Shown here piece by piece: positions 44,083 to 52,512 of a stretch of DNA of 64,000 nucleotides (the first letter of the stretch is position 1; each line of letters starts with the position of its first letter). The notes beneath the pieces were generated by a model, which had not been told where the DNA came from, searched no databases, and saw nothing but the letters and a program-made list of their open reading frames with translations. The stretch lies in contig NZ_QBKH01000010.1 of assembly GCF_003054045.1 (NCBI RefSeq), positions 52,368 through 116,367 on the forward strand, given 5' to 3'. The stretch comes from Sphingobacterium faecium (GTDB taxonomy: Bacteria > Bacteroidota > Bacteroidia > Sphingobacteriales > Sphingobacteriaceae). The translations under genes and the position numbers were made by a program.

Positions 44083-44733
44083 ATGAAAGGCTATACTAAA
44101 CCTGTAATTTTAATAATTCTAGTTCTTTTAATTGACCAAATATCAAAACTGTGGGTTAAATTAAATATGACCATCGGTCAAAGCTATGAAGTGATTGGTA
44201 AATTTGTACAAATTCATTTTATAGAAAACAATGGGATGGCCTATGGAATGGAATTTGGTGGCGAATTTGGAAAGCTCATGCTTACTCTTTTCCGTATTAT
44301 TGCTGTTGGAGCAATCGGTTATGGCCTGCATTACATGGTTAAGAGGAAATATAATAGAGGATTCATTCTCAATATTGCTTTAATATTTGCTGGAGCACTT
44401 GGGAATATCATCGACTCTACTTTCTATGGCTTAATCTTTAGTGAAAGTACTTGGTATGATAAGGCAACTTTATTCCCTTCCGAAGGTGGTTATGCTACGA
44501 TTTTTCACGGAAAAGTAGTCGATATGCTTTATTTTCCACTTATTGAGGGAACTTTTCCCTCTTGGTTACCAGTTTGGGGTGGTCAGGAATTTCTATTCTT
44601 TCGACCTGTCTTTAACATAGCTGATTCAGCTATATCTGTAGGTGTAATCCTAATCCTTCTTTTTCAAAAGAAATATTTTAAAGAAGAAAAGGAAGAGAAA
44701 ACAAGTATCCATAGTGAAATTGTAGAAGATTAG
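44083..44733 (+). CDS. lspA: Lipoprotein signal peptidase (signal peptidase II), with insertions
   Basis: LspA cleaves prolipoproteins after lipidation, in the inner membrane. The 216-residue protein has four spans; the catalytic aspartates should be Asp 146 in GKVVDM and Asp 180 in FNIADSAI, and the GNIID and ENNGMAYG blocks are present. It is longer than the usual 150-170 residues because of extra sequence between GNIID and HGKVVD (about 113-140) and before FNIAD, which would lie on the periplasmic face. Many lipobox proteins in this window are its likely substrates. Confidence 0.93.
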   Translation: MKGYTKPVILIILVLLIDQISKLWVKLNMTIGQSYEVIGKFVQIHFIENNGMAYGMEFGGEFGKLMLTLFRIIAVGAIGYGLHYMVKRKYNRGFILNIALIFAGALGNIIDSTFYGLIFSESTWYDKATLFPSEGGYATIFHGKVVDMLYFPLIEGTFPSWLPVWGGQEFLFFRPVFNIADSAISVGVILILLFQKKYFKEEKEEKTSIHSEIVED

Positions 44734-44746
44734 AATGACTTCTTAA

Positions 44747-44772
44747 AGTCTTGAAAATTCAAGGCTTTTTTT
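44747..44772 (+). terminator. Terminator after lspA
   Basis: CTTGAA-AA-TTCAAG with a flanking AG/CT pair, followed by seven T. An in-frame TTG inside it (44751) is not a start of the next gene. Confidence 0.7.
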
Positions 44773-44795
44773 ATTCAATAACAATAGTTAAGACA

Positions 44796-45743
44796 ATGAA
44801 ATTAGAAATGAAATGGGCAATATTGGCGCTTCTAACTATTTTTAGTTTACCCAGCATTGCTCAATATAGCAATCCAGATTTAGTTAAAAAACATATTCAT
44901 TACCTTGCAAGTGATAAAATGAAAGGTCGCGGAACAGGCAGTAAAGAAGTGTTTAAAGCTGCTGATTATATTGAAAAATATTTTAAAAAACTTAAACTTC
45001 AACCGTTAGGTGAGAGCGGATTTCGTCAATCGTTTGAAGCTAAGGTATGGAAAGTCAAGGTAAGTGATAGTATTCGTAAGGCAGATAACATCATCGCATT
45101 TTTAGATAATGGTGCACCTCTGACTATTGTTATTGGCGCTCACTATGACCATTTGGGAACAGGTCATCAAGGAAGTTCAAAAGATTCTTTAGGTGTTGGT
45201 AAAATACATAACGGAGCTGATGATAATGCTTCGGGAGTAGCTGGATTATTGGAGTTAGCGCGTTATTACAGTACAAATCATATAAAGGAAAGTCATAACT
45301 TTCTATTTATTGCATTCGGCGCAGAAGAATTGGGTTTAATTGGATCCAAATATTTTACTGAACACCCTACACTACCTTTAGATAAGATAACAGGAATGTT
45401 GAATATGGATATGATAGGAAGATTAAATCCAGAACAGGGGGTTGCTGTAATCGGATTTGGTACAAGTAAAAAGTGGCCAGAAATATTCGAAGGCATTACT
45501 CCAAAAATTAAATTCTATACTGGTCATGATGGAAATGGTGGCTCGGATCAGACTTCTTTCTACAAAAAAAATATTCCTGTTTTGTTTTTCCACACTGGTG
45601 GTCATCCAGATTACCATATGCCAACAGATGACCCGGATAAAATCAATTACAACGGACTTAATGGTATTATTGATTTCGAAGTCATGGTTATCAACAATAT
45701 GTTAAAACAAAGTGGAAAACTAGAATTCCAATTCACAAATTAA
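44796..45743 (+). CDS. Exported M28-family zinc peptidase
   Basis: A 315-residue protein from the ATG at 44796, with a signal peptide (MKLEMKWAILALLTIFSLPSIA, cleavage likely before QYS). Zinc and catalytic motifs are GAHYDHLG, GADDNASG, GAEELG, LNMDMIG and the late PDYHMPTDD. It lacks the PA insert of the other M28 gene at 17579. It probably trims peptides in the periplasm. The stop overlaps the next ATG by one base. Confidence 0.9.
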   Translation: MKLEMKWAILALLTIFSLPSIAQYSNPDLVKKHIHYLASDKMKGRGTGSKEVFKAADYIEKYFKKLKLQPLGESGFRQSFEAKVWKVKVSDSIRKADNIIAFLDNGAPLTIVIGAHYDHLGTGHQGSSKDSLGVGKIHNGADDNASGVAGLLELARYYSTNHIKESHNFLFIAFGAEELGLIGSKYFTEHPTLPLDKITGMLNMDMIGRLNPEQGVAVIGFGTSKKWPEIFEGITPKIKFYTGHDGNGGSDQTSFYKKNIPVLFFHTGGHPDYHMPTDDPDKINYNGLNGIIDFEVMVINNMLKQSGKLEFQFTN

Positions 45744-46660
45744 TGATGGTTGCCAACAAAGTGTTAATAACAGGTTCTAATGGTTTTTTAGGACAAAAGC
45801 TAATTGATCTCCTTATTAAAGACAATAAGTACGATATTTATGCAATTTCTATGCATGAAAATGATAATCCAAATAAGGAAAACTATCATTTTCAACAACT
45901 GGATTTAATGAATTCGGAACTTCTAAATAACTACCTATTAGAATTTAAACCTAATTATATTATTCATACTGCAGCTATCACAAGTGTTGAAGCATGTGAG
46001 GCTGATCAGGCTCTTTGCCAAAAGATGAATGTTGATGTTGTGGAGCAACTAGCTCAGTACTGCAAGCAAACAAATGCTTTTTTAGTACAGTTATCCACAG
46101 ACTTTGTTTTTGATGGAAAAAATGGTCCTTATAAAGAAGAGGATTTGACTTATCCATTGAGTGAATATGGAAAGAGCAAGTTGCGTTCTGAACAAGTTAT
46201 CCACAACACTGGATGTGCTTATGCTATTTTAAGAACAATACTGGTATATGGAATCAATGCAAACCCAAAACGTTCTAATCTAGTGCTTTGGGCAAAAGAA
46301 AAACTATCTAATAAAGAATCAATAAATGTAGTAAAAGATCAGTGGCGTATGCCAACTTTTGTTGATGACTTGGCAGAGGCGTGTATTTTAGCTATTGAAA
46401 AACGTGTAACTGGGATTTTCCACATTAGCGGAGAAGAAATGTTTACAATTGCAGAAGCAGTTTACCAAATTGCAGATTTTTGGAAACTGGATAAATCATT
46501 AATTTCTGAAGTAACAGCTGCAGAAATTAATCAATCGGAAAATCGTCCTCAAAAAACTGGTTTTATACTATCAAAAGCAAAATCAATCTTAGGTTATGAA
46601 CCGACTCCCTTCAAAGTTAGTTTAGAAATAATTGATCAACAATACGGAATCTTCCGTTAA
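45743..46660 (+). CDS. dTDP-4-dehydrorhamnose reductase-like (RmlD) SDR protein
   Basis: A 305-residue extended short-chain dehydrogenase of the RmlD/sugar-nucleotide family: NAD(P)-binding VLITGSNGFLGQ, LSTDFVFDG, and the catalytic YGKSK (YxxxK). RmlD reduces the keto-sugar to dTDP-L-rhamnose, but the other rml genes are missing here, so the substrate could differ. Translation appears coupled to the M28 gene by a one-base overlap; there is no obvious functional link. Confidence 0.82.
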   Translation: MMVANKVLITGSNGFLGQKLIDLLIKDNKYDIYAISMHENDNPNKENYHFQQLDLMNSELLNNYLLEFKPNYIIHTAAITSVEACEADQALCQKMNVDVVEQLAQYCKQTNAFLVQLSTDFVFDGKNGPYKEEDLTYPLSEYGKSKLRSEQVIHNTGCAYAILRTILVYGINANPKRSNLVLWAKEKLSNKESINVVKDQWRMPTFVDDLAEACILAIEKRVTGIFHISGEEMFTIAEAVYQIADFWKLDKSLISEVTAAEINQSENRPQKTGFILSKAKSILGYEPTPFKVSLEIIDQQYGIFR

Positions 46661-46673
46661 TAATAAAAAAGAG

Positions 46674-47201
46674 ATGAAGGATAAATGTGCAAAAGAATCG
46701 ACTACGGTAATGAATGAATTGGTATTGCCAAATGATACCAATACATTTGGAAATTTGATGGGCGGTAGATTGTTATATTGGATGGATATCTGTTCGGCTA
46801 TGGCTGCTCAGAAACATTGCAATAGTCCAGTGGTGACGGTATCTGTTGATAACGTCTCATTCAAAAGATCCATTCGATTAGGAGAAGTGGTTACCATCGA
46901 AGCTAAAGTTACACGTGCTTTTAATACTTCAATAGAAGTGAGAATGGAAGTGTTTGCTCAGAACTTACCCTTGGGTACTAAAGAGAAATCAAATGAAGCA
47001 TACTACACCTTTGTTGCTATAGATGGACATGCGAAACCGCAACCTATTCCAAAAGTTATTCCTGAGACTGAATTGGAACACAGACTATATGACGAAGCGA
47101 TGAGGCGCCGTGAATTGCGCTTAATCTTAAGTGGAAAGCTAGACCCTAGTAAAGCTACAGAATTGAAAAACCTAGTCAATCTATTTGACCATAAAGGTTA
47201 A
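46674..47201 (+). CDS. Acyl-CoA thioesterase, hotdog fold
   Basis: A cytoplasmic thioesterase of the YciA/BACH type, 175 residues from the ATG at 46674. NTFGNLMGGRLLYWMD is the family signature with the catalytic Asp or Asn region, followed by DNVSFKRSIRLGEVV. A longer frame begins at a TTG inside the upstream gene, but its first residues are not thioesterase-like. It hydrolyses acyl-CoA; chain length is not predictable. Confidence 0.88.
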   Translation: MKDKCAKESTTVMNELVLPNDTNTFGNLMGGRLLYWMDICSAMAAQKHCNSPVVTVSVDNVSFKRSIRLGEVVTIEAKVTRAFNTSIEVRMEVFAQNLPLGTKEKSNEAYYTFVAIDGHAKPQPIPKVIPETELEHRLYDEAMRRRELRLILSGKLDPSKATELKNLVNLFDHKG

Positions 47202-47240
47202 TTGAAAAAGCCTCAAATTTATCATTTGAGGCTTTTTCAA
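47202..47240. terminator. Bidirectional terminator, 17-bp perfect stem
   Basis: TTGAAAAAGCCTCAAAT and its exact complement flank a five-base loop, between the converging thioesterase and EVE-domain genes. Confidence 0.85.
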
Positions 47241-47263
47241 TCTGATATGATTAGGAGTCACTA

Positions 47264-47671
47264 TTACTCACTACCTAATGCAACTATACGATCAAACTCT
47301 TCTGCTTTTAACGGCATGACTGATAATCTTCCTTGACGAACTAAAGCAACATCTTGAAGAAATTCATCAGCTTTTATCTGTTCAAGAGTTACCGATTTTT
47401 TGAATGTTTCGACTGGAGCTAAATCGACAACGACCCATTTGGGATCTTCGGTGGTAGGATCTTGATAATATTCTTTTACAACTTTTGCTATACCTACTAC
47501 TTCTTTGCCCTCATTGCTATGGTAGAATAAAACGAGATCACCTTCTTTCATTGCTTTGAGATTATTACGCGCCTGGTAATTACGTACACCATCCCAAAAT
47601 GTTTGACCATCTTTGTTAAATTGTTCCCAGCTATATTTGAAGGGCTCTGATTTGACCAAAAAGTAATTCAT
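47264..47671 (-). CDS. EVE-domain protein
   Basis: A 135-residue protein that is one EVE domain from end to end: MNYFLVKSEP, WDGVRNYQARNNLKAMKEGDLVLFYHS and the late VALVRQGRLSVMPL. EVE belongs to the PUA-like fold and binds modified bases in DNA or RNA. No restriction or modification gene is near, so no defence link is claimed. gldC lies nine bases upstream in the same direction. Confidence 0.92.
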   Translation of the reverse strand: MNYFLVKSEPFKYSWEQFNKDGQTFWDGVRNYQARNNLKAMKEGDLVLFYHSNEGKEVVGIAKVVKEYYQDPTTEDPKWVVVDLAPVETFKKSVTLEQIKADEFLQDVALVRQGRLSVMPLKAEEFDRIVALGSE

Positions 47672-47680
47672 ATCAAAAAA

Positions 47681-48031
47681 TTAGTTTTGCTGCTCCAATA
47701 CTTCCATTTTATCTGCAAAATGTGCACAATAGTCACGTAAATCAGCAATGACTTTCTCTGCCATAGGATCTCCTCCAGAAGAACGAAGAAATGAATCGCC
47801 TAATGTCTGTAATGTTTCATAAAAAAAACGTTTCATTTCATCATAAGGCATATCTTTTGTCCACAAATCGATACGCATTGAATTTTTATATGCTGAATCC
47901 CATAATGCTAAAAACATGGCTTTTGCAGGTAATTCATCAGAAGATTCACCATCATTAGAAGACCAAGTAATTGTATTTGGAACATTGGTTTCGTCCAATT
48001 CAATCTGTAATTTTATTTCTGCTTTTTTCAT
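47681..48031 (-). CDS. gldC: Gliding motility protein GldC
   Basis: A 116-residue cytoplasmic protein starting at the ATG at 48031 (MKKAEIKLQIELDETNVP), with ITWSSNDG and the KAMFLALWDSAYKNSMRIDLWTKDM block of GldC. A longer frame upstream (to 48094) reads non-family residues and is rejected. In Flavobacterium GldC helps gliding but is not essential; non-gliding relatives keep it, so a role in the type IX system or elsewhere is open. Confidence 0.9.
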   Translation of the reverse strand: MKKAEIKLQIELDETNVPNTITWSSNDGESSDELPAKAMFLALWDSAYKNSMRIDLWTKDMPYDEMKRFFYETLQTLGDSFLRSSGGDPMAEKVIADLRDYCAHFADKMEVLEQQN

Positions 48032-48157
48032 TATAATATAATTTTTTTTAATAATGAGTGTGTGCTGATAGTTGTATTTATGAGCTCTTTTCACTCGGTT
48101 TTAAAGCCTATGAAGCTACTAAAAGCATATCCTTTTTATAAATGCTATTTAAAAAGT

Positions 48158-48397
48158 TTACGTTATTTTTATGATCAATGTCAATATCGCTACTAATACA
48201 ATAAAAGCGAACTCATAAAGCCAAAGTTTTTTATCTTGTTTCATAATAATACGAAAGAAGATATCCACCAATAAAAGTACGACAAGTAAGCTGATTAGTG
48301 CTGTTACAGATAGCAATGGATTTTTATCATCCATATCTTCTACAAAATACCATGCTATCAGGCATGCCGAAACAATATTAATGGGCGTCAGTCTCAC
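48158..48397 (-). CDS. Small membrane protein of unknown function
   Basis: A 79-residue protein with three likely spans (about 4-20, 29-51 and 58-77) joined by the short charged loops EDMDDKN and KQDKK. No family recognised. It begins with GTG, and its first base is the last base of the helicase stop codon (TAG/GTG overlap), so translation is probably coupled to the DEAD-box gene. Confidence 0.7.
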   Translation of the reverse strand: MRLTPINIVSACLIAWYFVEDMDDKNPLLSVTALISLLVVLLLVDIFFRIIMKQDKKLWLYEFAFIVLVAILTLIIKIT

Positions 48398-49746
48398 TAT
48401 TTTGTTCTATAATTTCTTTTAGTCGAAGTTTTAGGACCTTTTTTATTAGACTTAAAACCTGAAGCTCGTTGTGACGCTTTTGCTTCTTTCTGTTTTATCA
48501 CAAATTTCTTTTCATGAAAAGCTCCTTTAAAGTCTGGATCATCTTTTCGCTTTTGATTATCAATTTCTTTAGCAATAATCTGACGTTCGAAATACGGAGT
48601 TTCTTCTACAAAGACTTCATCTGGTAATGGTGCAACATCTACAGATTGACGCATTAATTTTTCAATTTTTCTGAAGTAGTGTTTTTCTGCATCATTACAA
48701 AAAGTAATAGCATCTCCAGAATTAAATGCACGTCCGGTACGTCCGATACGATGTACATAATCTTCTGTAACAATTGGTACTTCAAAATTAATCACATGGG
48801 ATACATTGGTTACATCTAAACCACGAGCAGCTACATCTGTTGCTACTAAGATCCTAATATTTCCTTCTTTAAAAGCATTAATGGAGTTGATACGTGTATT
48901 CTGACCTTTATTGGCATGTATAACGCGTACTTGATCTTTTCCATATTTACGTTCTAAAAAAGCAAAAACATTATCAGCAACGGTTCTAGTTTTACAAAAA
49001 ACAATCAGACGATGAAAAGACTCATCATCTTTCAATAAATGCTGTAGTAAATTTAACTTCGTCTTTTGGTTAGGAACAAAATACACCCTTTGACTGACAG
49101 TCGAGGCTGGTGTTGCTTGTTCAGAGACTTCCACAATAGTAGGGAAAGCTAAAAAATCACCAGCAATTTTACGAACCAGTTCACTCATTGTTGCCGAAAA
49201 CAATAGATTTTGTCTTTTTCGGGGTACAACTTCTAAAATACGGTGAAGTTTAGAAATGAATCCCATATCCATCATTTTGTCGGCTTCATCCATTACTAGG
49301 AATTTCAACGATTTTACATTGATATGTCCCTCCAAGTATAAGTCTAAAAATCGACCTGGAGTAGCGACAATAATATCGACTCCTTTTTGTAGGTTTTCAA
49401 TTTGCGTTTTAGGCCCCAAGCCACCGTATAATACTACAGTACGTAAATCTAGATATTTAGAAAATGTTTGGATATTTTCCTCGATTTGCATCGCGAGTTC
49501 GCGTGTTGGAGATAAAATCAATGCACGTGCATCTTGACCTTGTGCATACTTTAATTTCATTAATATAGGTAAGACAAATGCAGCAGTCTTACCAGTGCCT
49601 GTTTGTGCTACTCCCATGATATCTTGACCAGCAAGAATTGGTGTAATCGTTTTTTCTTGTATTTCTGTTGGAACCGAATAACCTGCTTCTTCAATTGCGT
49701 TCAAAAGCTGCTTATTCAATTTAAAATTTTCAAATGTTTGCTGCAT
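48397..49746 (-). CDS. DEAD-box RNA helicase
   Basis: A 449-residue ATP-dependent RNA helicase from the ATG at 49746. It has the Q motif (FENFKLNKQLLNAIEEAGYSVPTEIQ), motif I AQTGTGKT, II DEAD, III SAT, and VI HRIGRTGR, then a basic tail of about 70 residues ending KKGPKTSTKRNYRTK, similar to RhlE-type helicases. An upstream in-frame GTG is rejected because a -7 box (49758-49751) lies between it and the ATG. Likely roles are ribosome assembly or mRNA turnover. Confidence 0.93.
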   Translation of the reverse strand: MQQTFENFKLNKQLLNAIEEAGYSVPTEIQEKTITPILAGQDIMGVAQTGTGKTAAFVLPILMKLKYAQGQDARALILSPTRELAMQIEENIQTFSKYLDLRTVVLYGGLGPKTQIENLQKGVDIIVATPGRFLDLYLEGHINVKSLKFLVMDEADKMMDMGFISKLHRILEVVPRKRQNLLFSATMSELVRKIAGDFLAFPTIVEVSEQATPASTVSQRVYFVPNQKTKLNLLQHLLKDDESFHRLIVFCKTRTVADNVFAFLERKYGKDQVRVIHANKGQNTRINSINAFKEGNIRILVATDVAARGLDVTNVSHVINFEVPIVTEDYVHRIGRTGRAFNSGDAITFCNDAEKHYFRKIEKLMRQSVDVAPLPDEVFVEETPYFERQIIAKEIDNQKRKDDPDFKGAFHEKKFVIKQKEAKASQRASGFKSNKKGPKTSTKRNYRTK

Positions 49747-49750
49747 TTTA

Positions 49751-49758
49751 CAAAGGTA
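49751..49758 (-). promoter_or_regulatory. -7 box next to the helicase start
   Basis: Minus-strand TACCTTTG matches TAnnTTTG exactly and ends four bases before the ATG at 49746, so the transcript would start at or beside the ATG. Confidence 0.45.
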
Positions 49759-49868
49759 ATGAAAAGCATTCACTTGCTTATCTTATGCTTTAAATGATTC
49801 TCAGATTGACGTAAAATTGACATAACTGTTTCATTATTATTTAAAAGTAGTTGTGAATAAAGCCACAT

Positions 49869-49899
49869 TTTGAATTAAAGCAGAATTAAACCACCTTTG
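49869..49899 (+). promoter_or_regulatory. Promoter of the S46 peptidase gene
   Basis: TTTG (49869-49872), 19 bases, then CACCTTTG (49892-49899): exact spacing and one mismatch to TTTG-N19-TAnnTTTG. It ends 33 bases before the ATG. Confidence 0.55.
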
Positions 49900-49932
49900 T
49901 AGTAAATAACTAAACTTTTTTATCAAGTTTGT

Positions 49933-52071
49933 ATGAAAAAATTATGGATCTTTTTGCTGCTTATTACAGCAAGTTTGACCACATTTGCTGATGAAGGAAT
50001 GTGGTTCTTAATGCACTTGAAGCGTCTGAATGAGGCTGATATGCAAAAGAAAGGATTGAAATTGACTGCTGAAGAAATTTATAGCATCAACAATTCTAGT
50101 TTAAAAGACGCAATCGTACAGTTCAATGGTGGTTGTACTGCGGAAATCGTTTCTGATCAGGGCTTAGTATTCACAAACCACCACTGTGGTTATGGAGCTA
50201 TCGCCGAACTTTCGACTCCTGAGAATGACCATTTAACGAATGGATTTTGGGCGAAAACAAAATCAGAAGAGTTAAAACCAAAGTCGCTATTCGTTCGTTT
50301 CTTTGTACGCATGGATGACGTTTCAAAAAGAATTTTATCGTTAGTAAATGATAAGATGTCTGAGTCTGAACGTCAAAAAACCATCAATCAAGAAATTGCT
50401 AAAATCGAAAAAGAGAACAGCGAAAACGGTAAGTACATCGTTAATGTAAAATCATTTTACAATGGAAACGAATATTACTATTTCGTTTATCAAGATTTTA
50501 ACGATGTTCGTTTGGTAGGTACTCCACCAAATAGTATTGGTAAATTTGGTGGTGACACGGACAACTGGGAATGGCCACGTCACACAGGTGATTTTTCTAT
50601 TTTCCGTGTTTATGGTGACAAAAATGGTAATCCAGCAGAATATGCTCAGGACAACGTTCCTTTGAAACCAAAGCATTTTCTACCGATCAGCTTAAAAGGT
50701 TTTAAAGAGGGTGACTTTGCTATGATTTTAGGTTATCCAGGCCGTACCAATCGTTGGATGCCTGCTGGCGGAATCGATCAGAACGTAAAATTTGCTTACC
50801 CTGCATGGGTGGAAGCTTCTAAGACAGGGATGGATGCCATGAAAAAATACATGGACAAAGACCAAGCTGTTAAAATCAATTATGCTTCTAAATATTCTCA
50901 AGTAGCAAACTACTGGAAAAATCGTCAAGGAATGATCGATGCTTTAACTTTACATAAAACTGCCATTACTAAAGCGCGGGATGAAGCAAAATTCAATAAA
51001 TGGGCTAATAAAAAAGAAAATAAAGCACAATATGGTGACGTTATTGCGACGATCAATGCTTATTATGCCTCAACTAATGAGAAGGCACGTCACGACAACT
51101 ATTTAAGTGGTATGCTCCGCTCAAGTACGTTGGCAGCATTGCCATACTCTATTGGAAATGGTCTAGATATGTATGTGAAGTCAAATGAGGCAAAACGTAA
51201 AGAATTGCTTCCGAGACTACAAGCAGCTATTGCGTCTGGTTATGAGAAAATGCACTTACCTCTTGAGGAAGATGTTTTAATCGACGAACTAAACTTATAT
51301 GCAAAAAAAGGTGGTAACATCGCTCCTTACATTTCAGAATTGGCAAGTAAAAACAATAATGATCTAACGTCGTATGTTCGTGAGGCAATCAAAAACAGTA
51401 TTTTTGCTTCTGAGGAGCGTCTGAACAACTTCTTAAGTAACCCTACAGCTATTGCATTAGATAATGACCCTTTATATAAGTTATCTTCAGCTTTATTAAA
51501 TAAATACCGCGAATCGTCGACTGCGGATAAAGATGCTGCTGATAAATTTGAGGCAGCACACCGTAAGTATGTAGCTGGTGTATTGGCATCAAATCCAAAA
51601 GGTAAATTTTATCCAGACGCAAACAGCACGTTACGTTTAACATATGGTTCTATCAAATCATTACCAGCAGATAAACGTAATGACGCGGCAGAGAACTACT
51701 ATACGACTTTAAAAGGTACAATCGCAAAGTATAAAAAAGGAGACGAAGAATTTGATTTACCGCAGCGATTGATAGATCTACAGAATAGTAAAGATTATGG
51801 TCGCTATGCAGATAAAGCTGGACATCTTCCCGTTAACTTCCTAAGTGACAATGACATTACAGGTGGGAATTCAGGTTCTCCAGTAATAAATGGAAATGGT
51901 GAATTAATTGGCTTGGCTTTTGATGGTAATATCGAAGCAATGGCAGGTGACGTCATTTTTGACCACAAATTGCAACGCACGATATCTGTTGATATTCGAT
52001 ATGTTCTTTTTGTTATTGACAAATTTGCTGGAGCGACCAATATCATAAATGAATTAAAAATTGTAGAATAA
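49933..52071 (+). CDS. S46-family dipeptidyl peptidase, DPP7-type
   Basis: A 712-residue periplasmic serine peptidase that removes dipeptides from peptide N-termini. Signal peptide at 1-19 (cleavage before DEGMW). The chymotrypsin-like triad is His 83/84 in TNHHCGYG, Asp in GGDTDNWEWPRHTGDF, and Ser 647 in GGNSGSPV. The residue 18 after the serine is Gly 665 (AFDGN), as in DPP7, where DPP11 has Arg; hence preference for hydrophobic rather than acidic second residues. It is monocistronic with its own promoter. Confidence 0.93.
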   Translation: MKKLWIFLLLITASLTTFADEGMWFLMHLKRLNEADMQKKGLKLTAEEIYSINNSSLKDAIVQFNGGCTAEIVSDQGLVFTNHHCGYGAIAELSTPENDHLTNGFWAKTKSEELKPKSLFVRFFVRMDDVSKRILSLVNDKMSESERQKTINQEIAKIEKENSENGKYIVNVKSFYNGNEYYYFVYQDFNDVRLVGTPPNSIGKFGGDTDNWEWPRHTGDFSIFRVYGDKNGNPAEYAQDNVPLKPKHFLPISLKGFKEGDFAMILGYPGRTNRWMPAGGIDQNVKFAYPAWVEASKTGMDAMKKYMDKDQAVKINYASKYSQVANYWKNRQGMIDALTLHKTAITKARDEAKFNKWANKKENKAQYGDVIATINAYYASTNEKARHDNYLSGMLRSSTLAALPYSIGNGLDMYVKSNEAKRKELLPRLQAAIASGYEKMHLPLEEDVLIDELNLYAKKGGNIAPYISELASKNNNDLTSYVREAIKNSIFASEERLNNFLSNPTAIALDNDPLYKLSSALLNKYRESSTADKDAADKFEAAHRKYVAGVLASNPKGKFYPDANSTLRLTYGSIKSLPADKRNDAAENYYTTLKGTIAKYKKGDEEFDLPQRLIDLQNSKDYGRYADKAGHLPVNFLSDNDITGGNSGSPVINGNGELIGLAFDGNIEAMAGDVIFDHKLQRTISVDIRYVLFVIDKFAGATNIINELKIVE

Positions 52072-52198
52072 TAATATTTTACAATTTTTAACAGATTTTT
52101 TTCAGAAAAAATATTTTCTATTAAATTGGTTTTTGTATATTTATTGTGTTAATTAGAGTAATAAACAGGACCATAAAACTAAAATTATAATTATTAAA

Positions 52199-52378
52199 AT
52201 GGAAAACTACGTAAAATTAAAAGAGTTAGTAGCATCGATCGAAGCAGATGCAGACAAATTTTTCAACAATGGTAACTCTGCTGCTGGTACTCGTGTACGC
52301 AAAGGATTACAGGACATTAAAACATTAGCACAAGAAATTCGTAACGAAGTTACTGCTAAGAAAAATGATGGTAAATAA
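52199..52378 (+). CDS. Histone H1-like DNA-binding protein (Hc1-type)
   Basis: A 59-residue gene easy to miss by length cut-offs. It begins MENYVKLKELVASIEADADKF and contains the conserved NSAAGTRVRKGLQDIKTLAQEIR block of the Bacteroidota histone H1-like family. It is small, helical and moderately basic, so it should bind DNA as a nucleoid protein. It starts 127 bases after the S46 peptidase and is followed by two terminators. No clear promoter match was found; the upstream region is very AT-rich. Confidence 0.88.
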   Translation: MENYVKLKELVASIEADADKFFNNGNSAAGTRVRKGLQDIKTLAQEIRNEVTAKKNDGK

Positions 52379-52395
52379 TTATTATTTACTTTATT

Positions 52396-52430
52396 AAAAT
52401 AAAAGGCGCTTTAATAGCGCCTTTTATTTT
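52396..52430 (+). terminator. Terminator after the histone-like gene
   Basis: Fifteen-bp perfect arms ending GGCGCT / AGCGCC with a five-base loop TTAAT and TTTT after the stem core. Confidence 0.85.
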
Positions 52431-52448
52431 AATAGCCTTTTTCAACAT

Positions 52449-52488
52449 AAACAAAGCCCTCAAATAGTTACATTTGAGGGCTTTGTTT
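52449..52488. terminator. Bidirectional terminator before the GLPGLI gene
   Basis: Perfect 17-bp arms AAACAAAGCCCTCAAAT and its complement, with a six-base loop. It lies about 25 bases past the stop of the minus-strand GLPGLI gene. Confidence 0.85.
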
Positions 52489-52512
52489 AGACAGGTAATG
52501 CTAGTCTTTCAA

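Noticed and set aside
44751..44795. TTG start at 44751 for the second M28 peptidase
   Set aside because: It lies inside the lspA terminator hairpin; the signal peptide begins properly at the ATG at 44796.
45743..46660. The RmlD-like gene as evidence for a dTDP-rhamnose cluster
   Set aside because: rmlA, rmlB, rmlC and glycosyltransferases are missing around it.
47264..47671. The EVE-domain gene as part of a defence island
   Set aside because: Neighbours are gldC, a helicase and metabolic genes; there is no restriction, modification or nuclease gene.
48032..48094. Longer GldC starting at 48094
   Set aside because: The added residues are unlike GldC, and the ATG at 48031 gives the conserved start.
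49747..49773. GTG start at 49773 for the DEAD-box helicase
   Set aside because: A perfect -7 box lies between it and the ATG at 49746, and the family N-terminus begins at the ATG.
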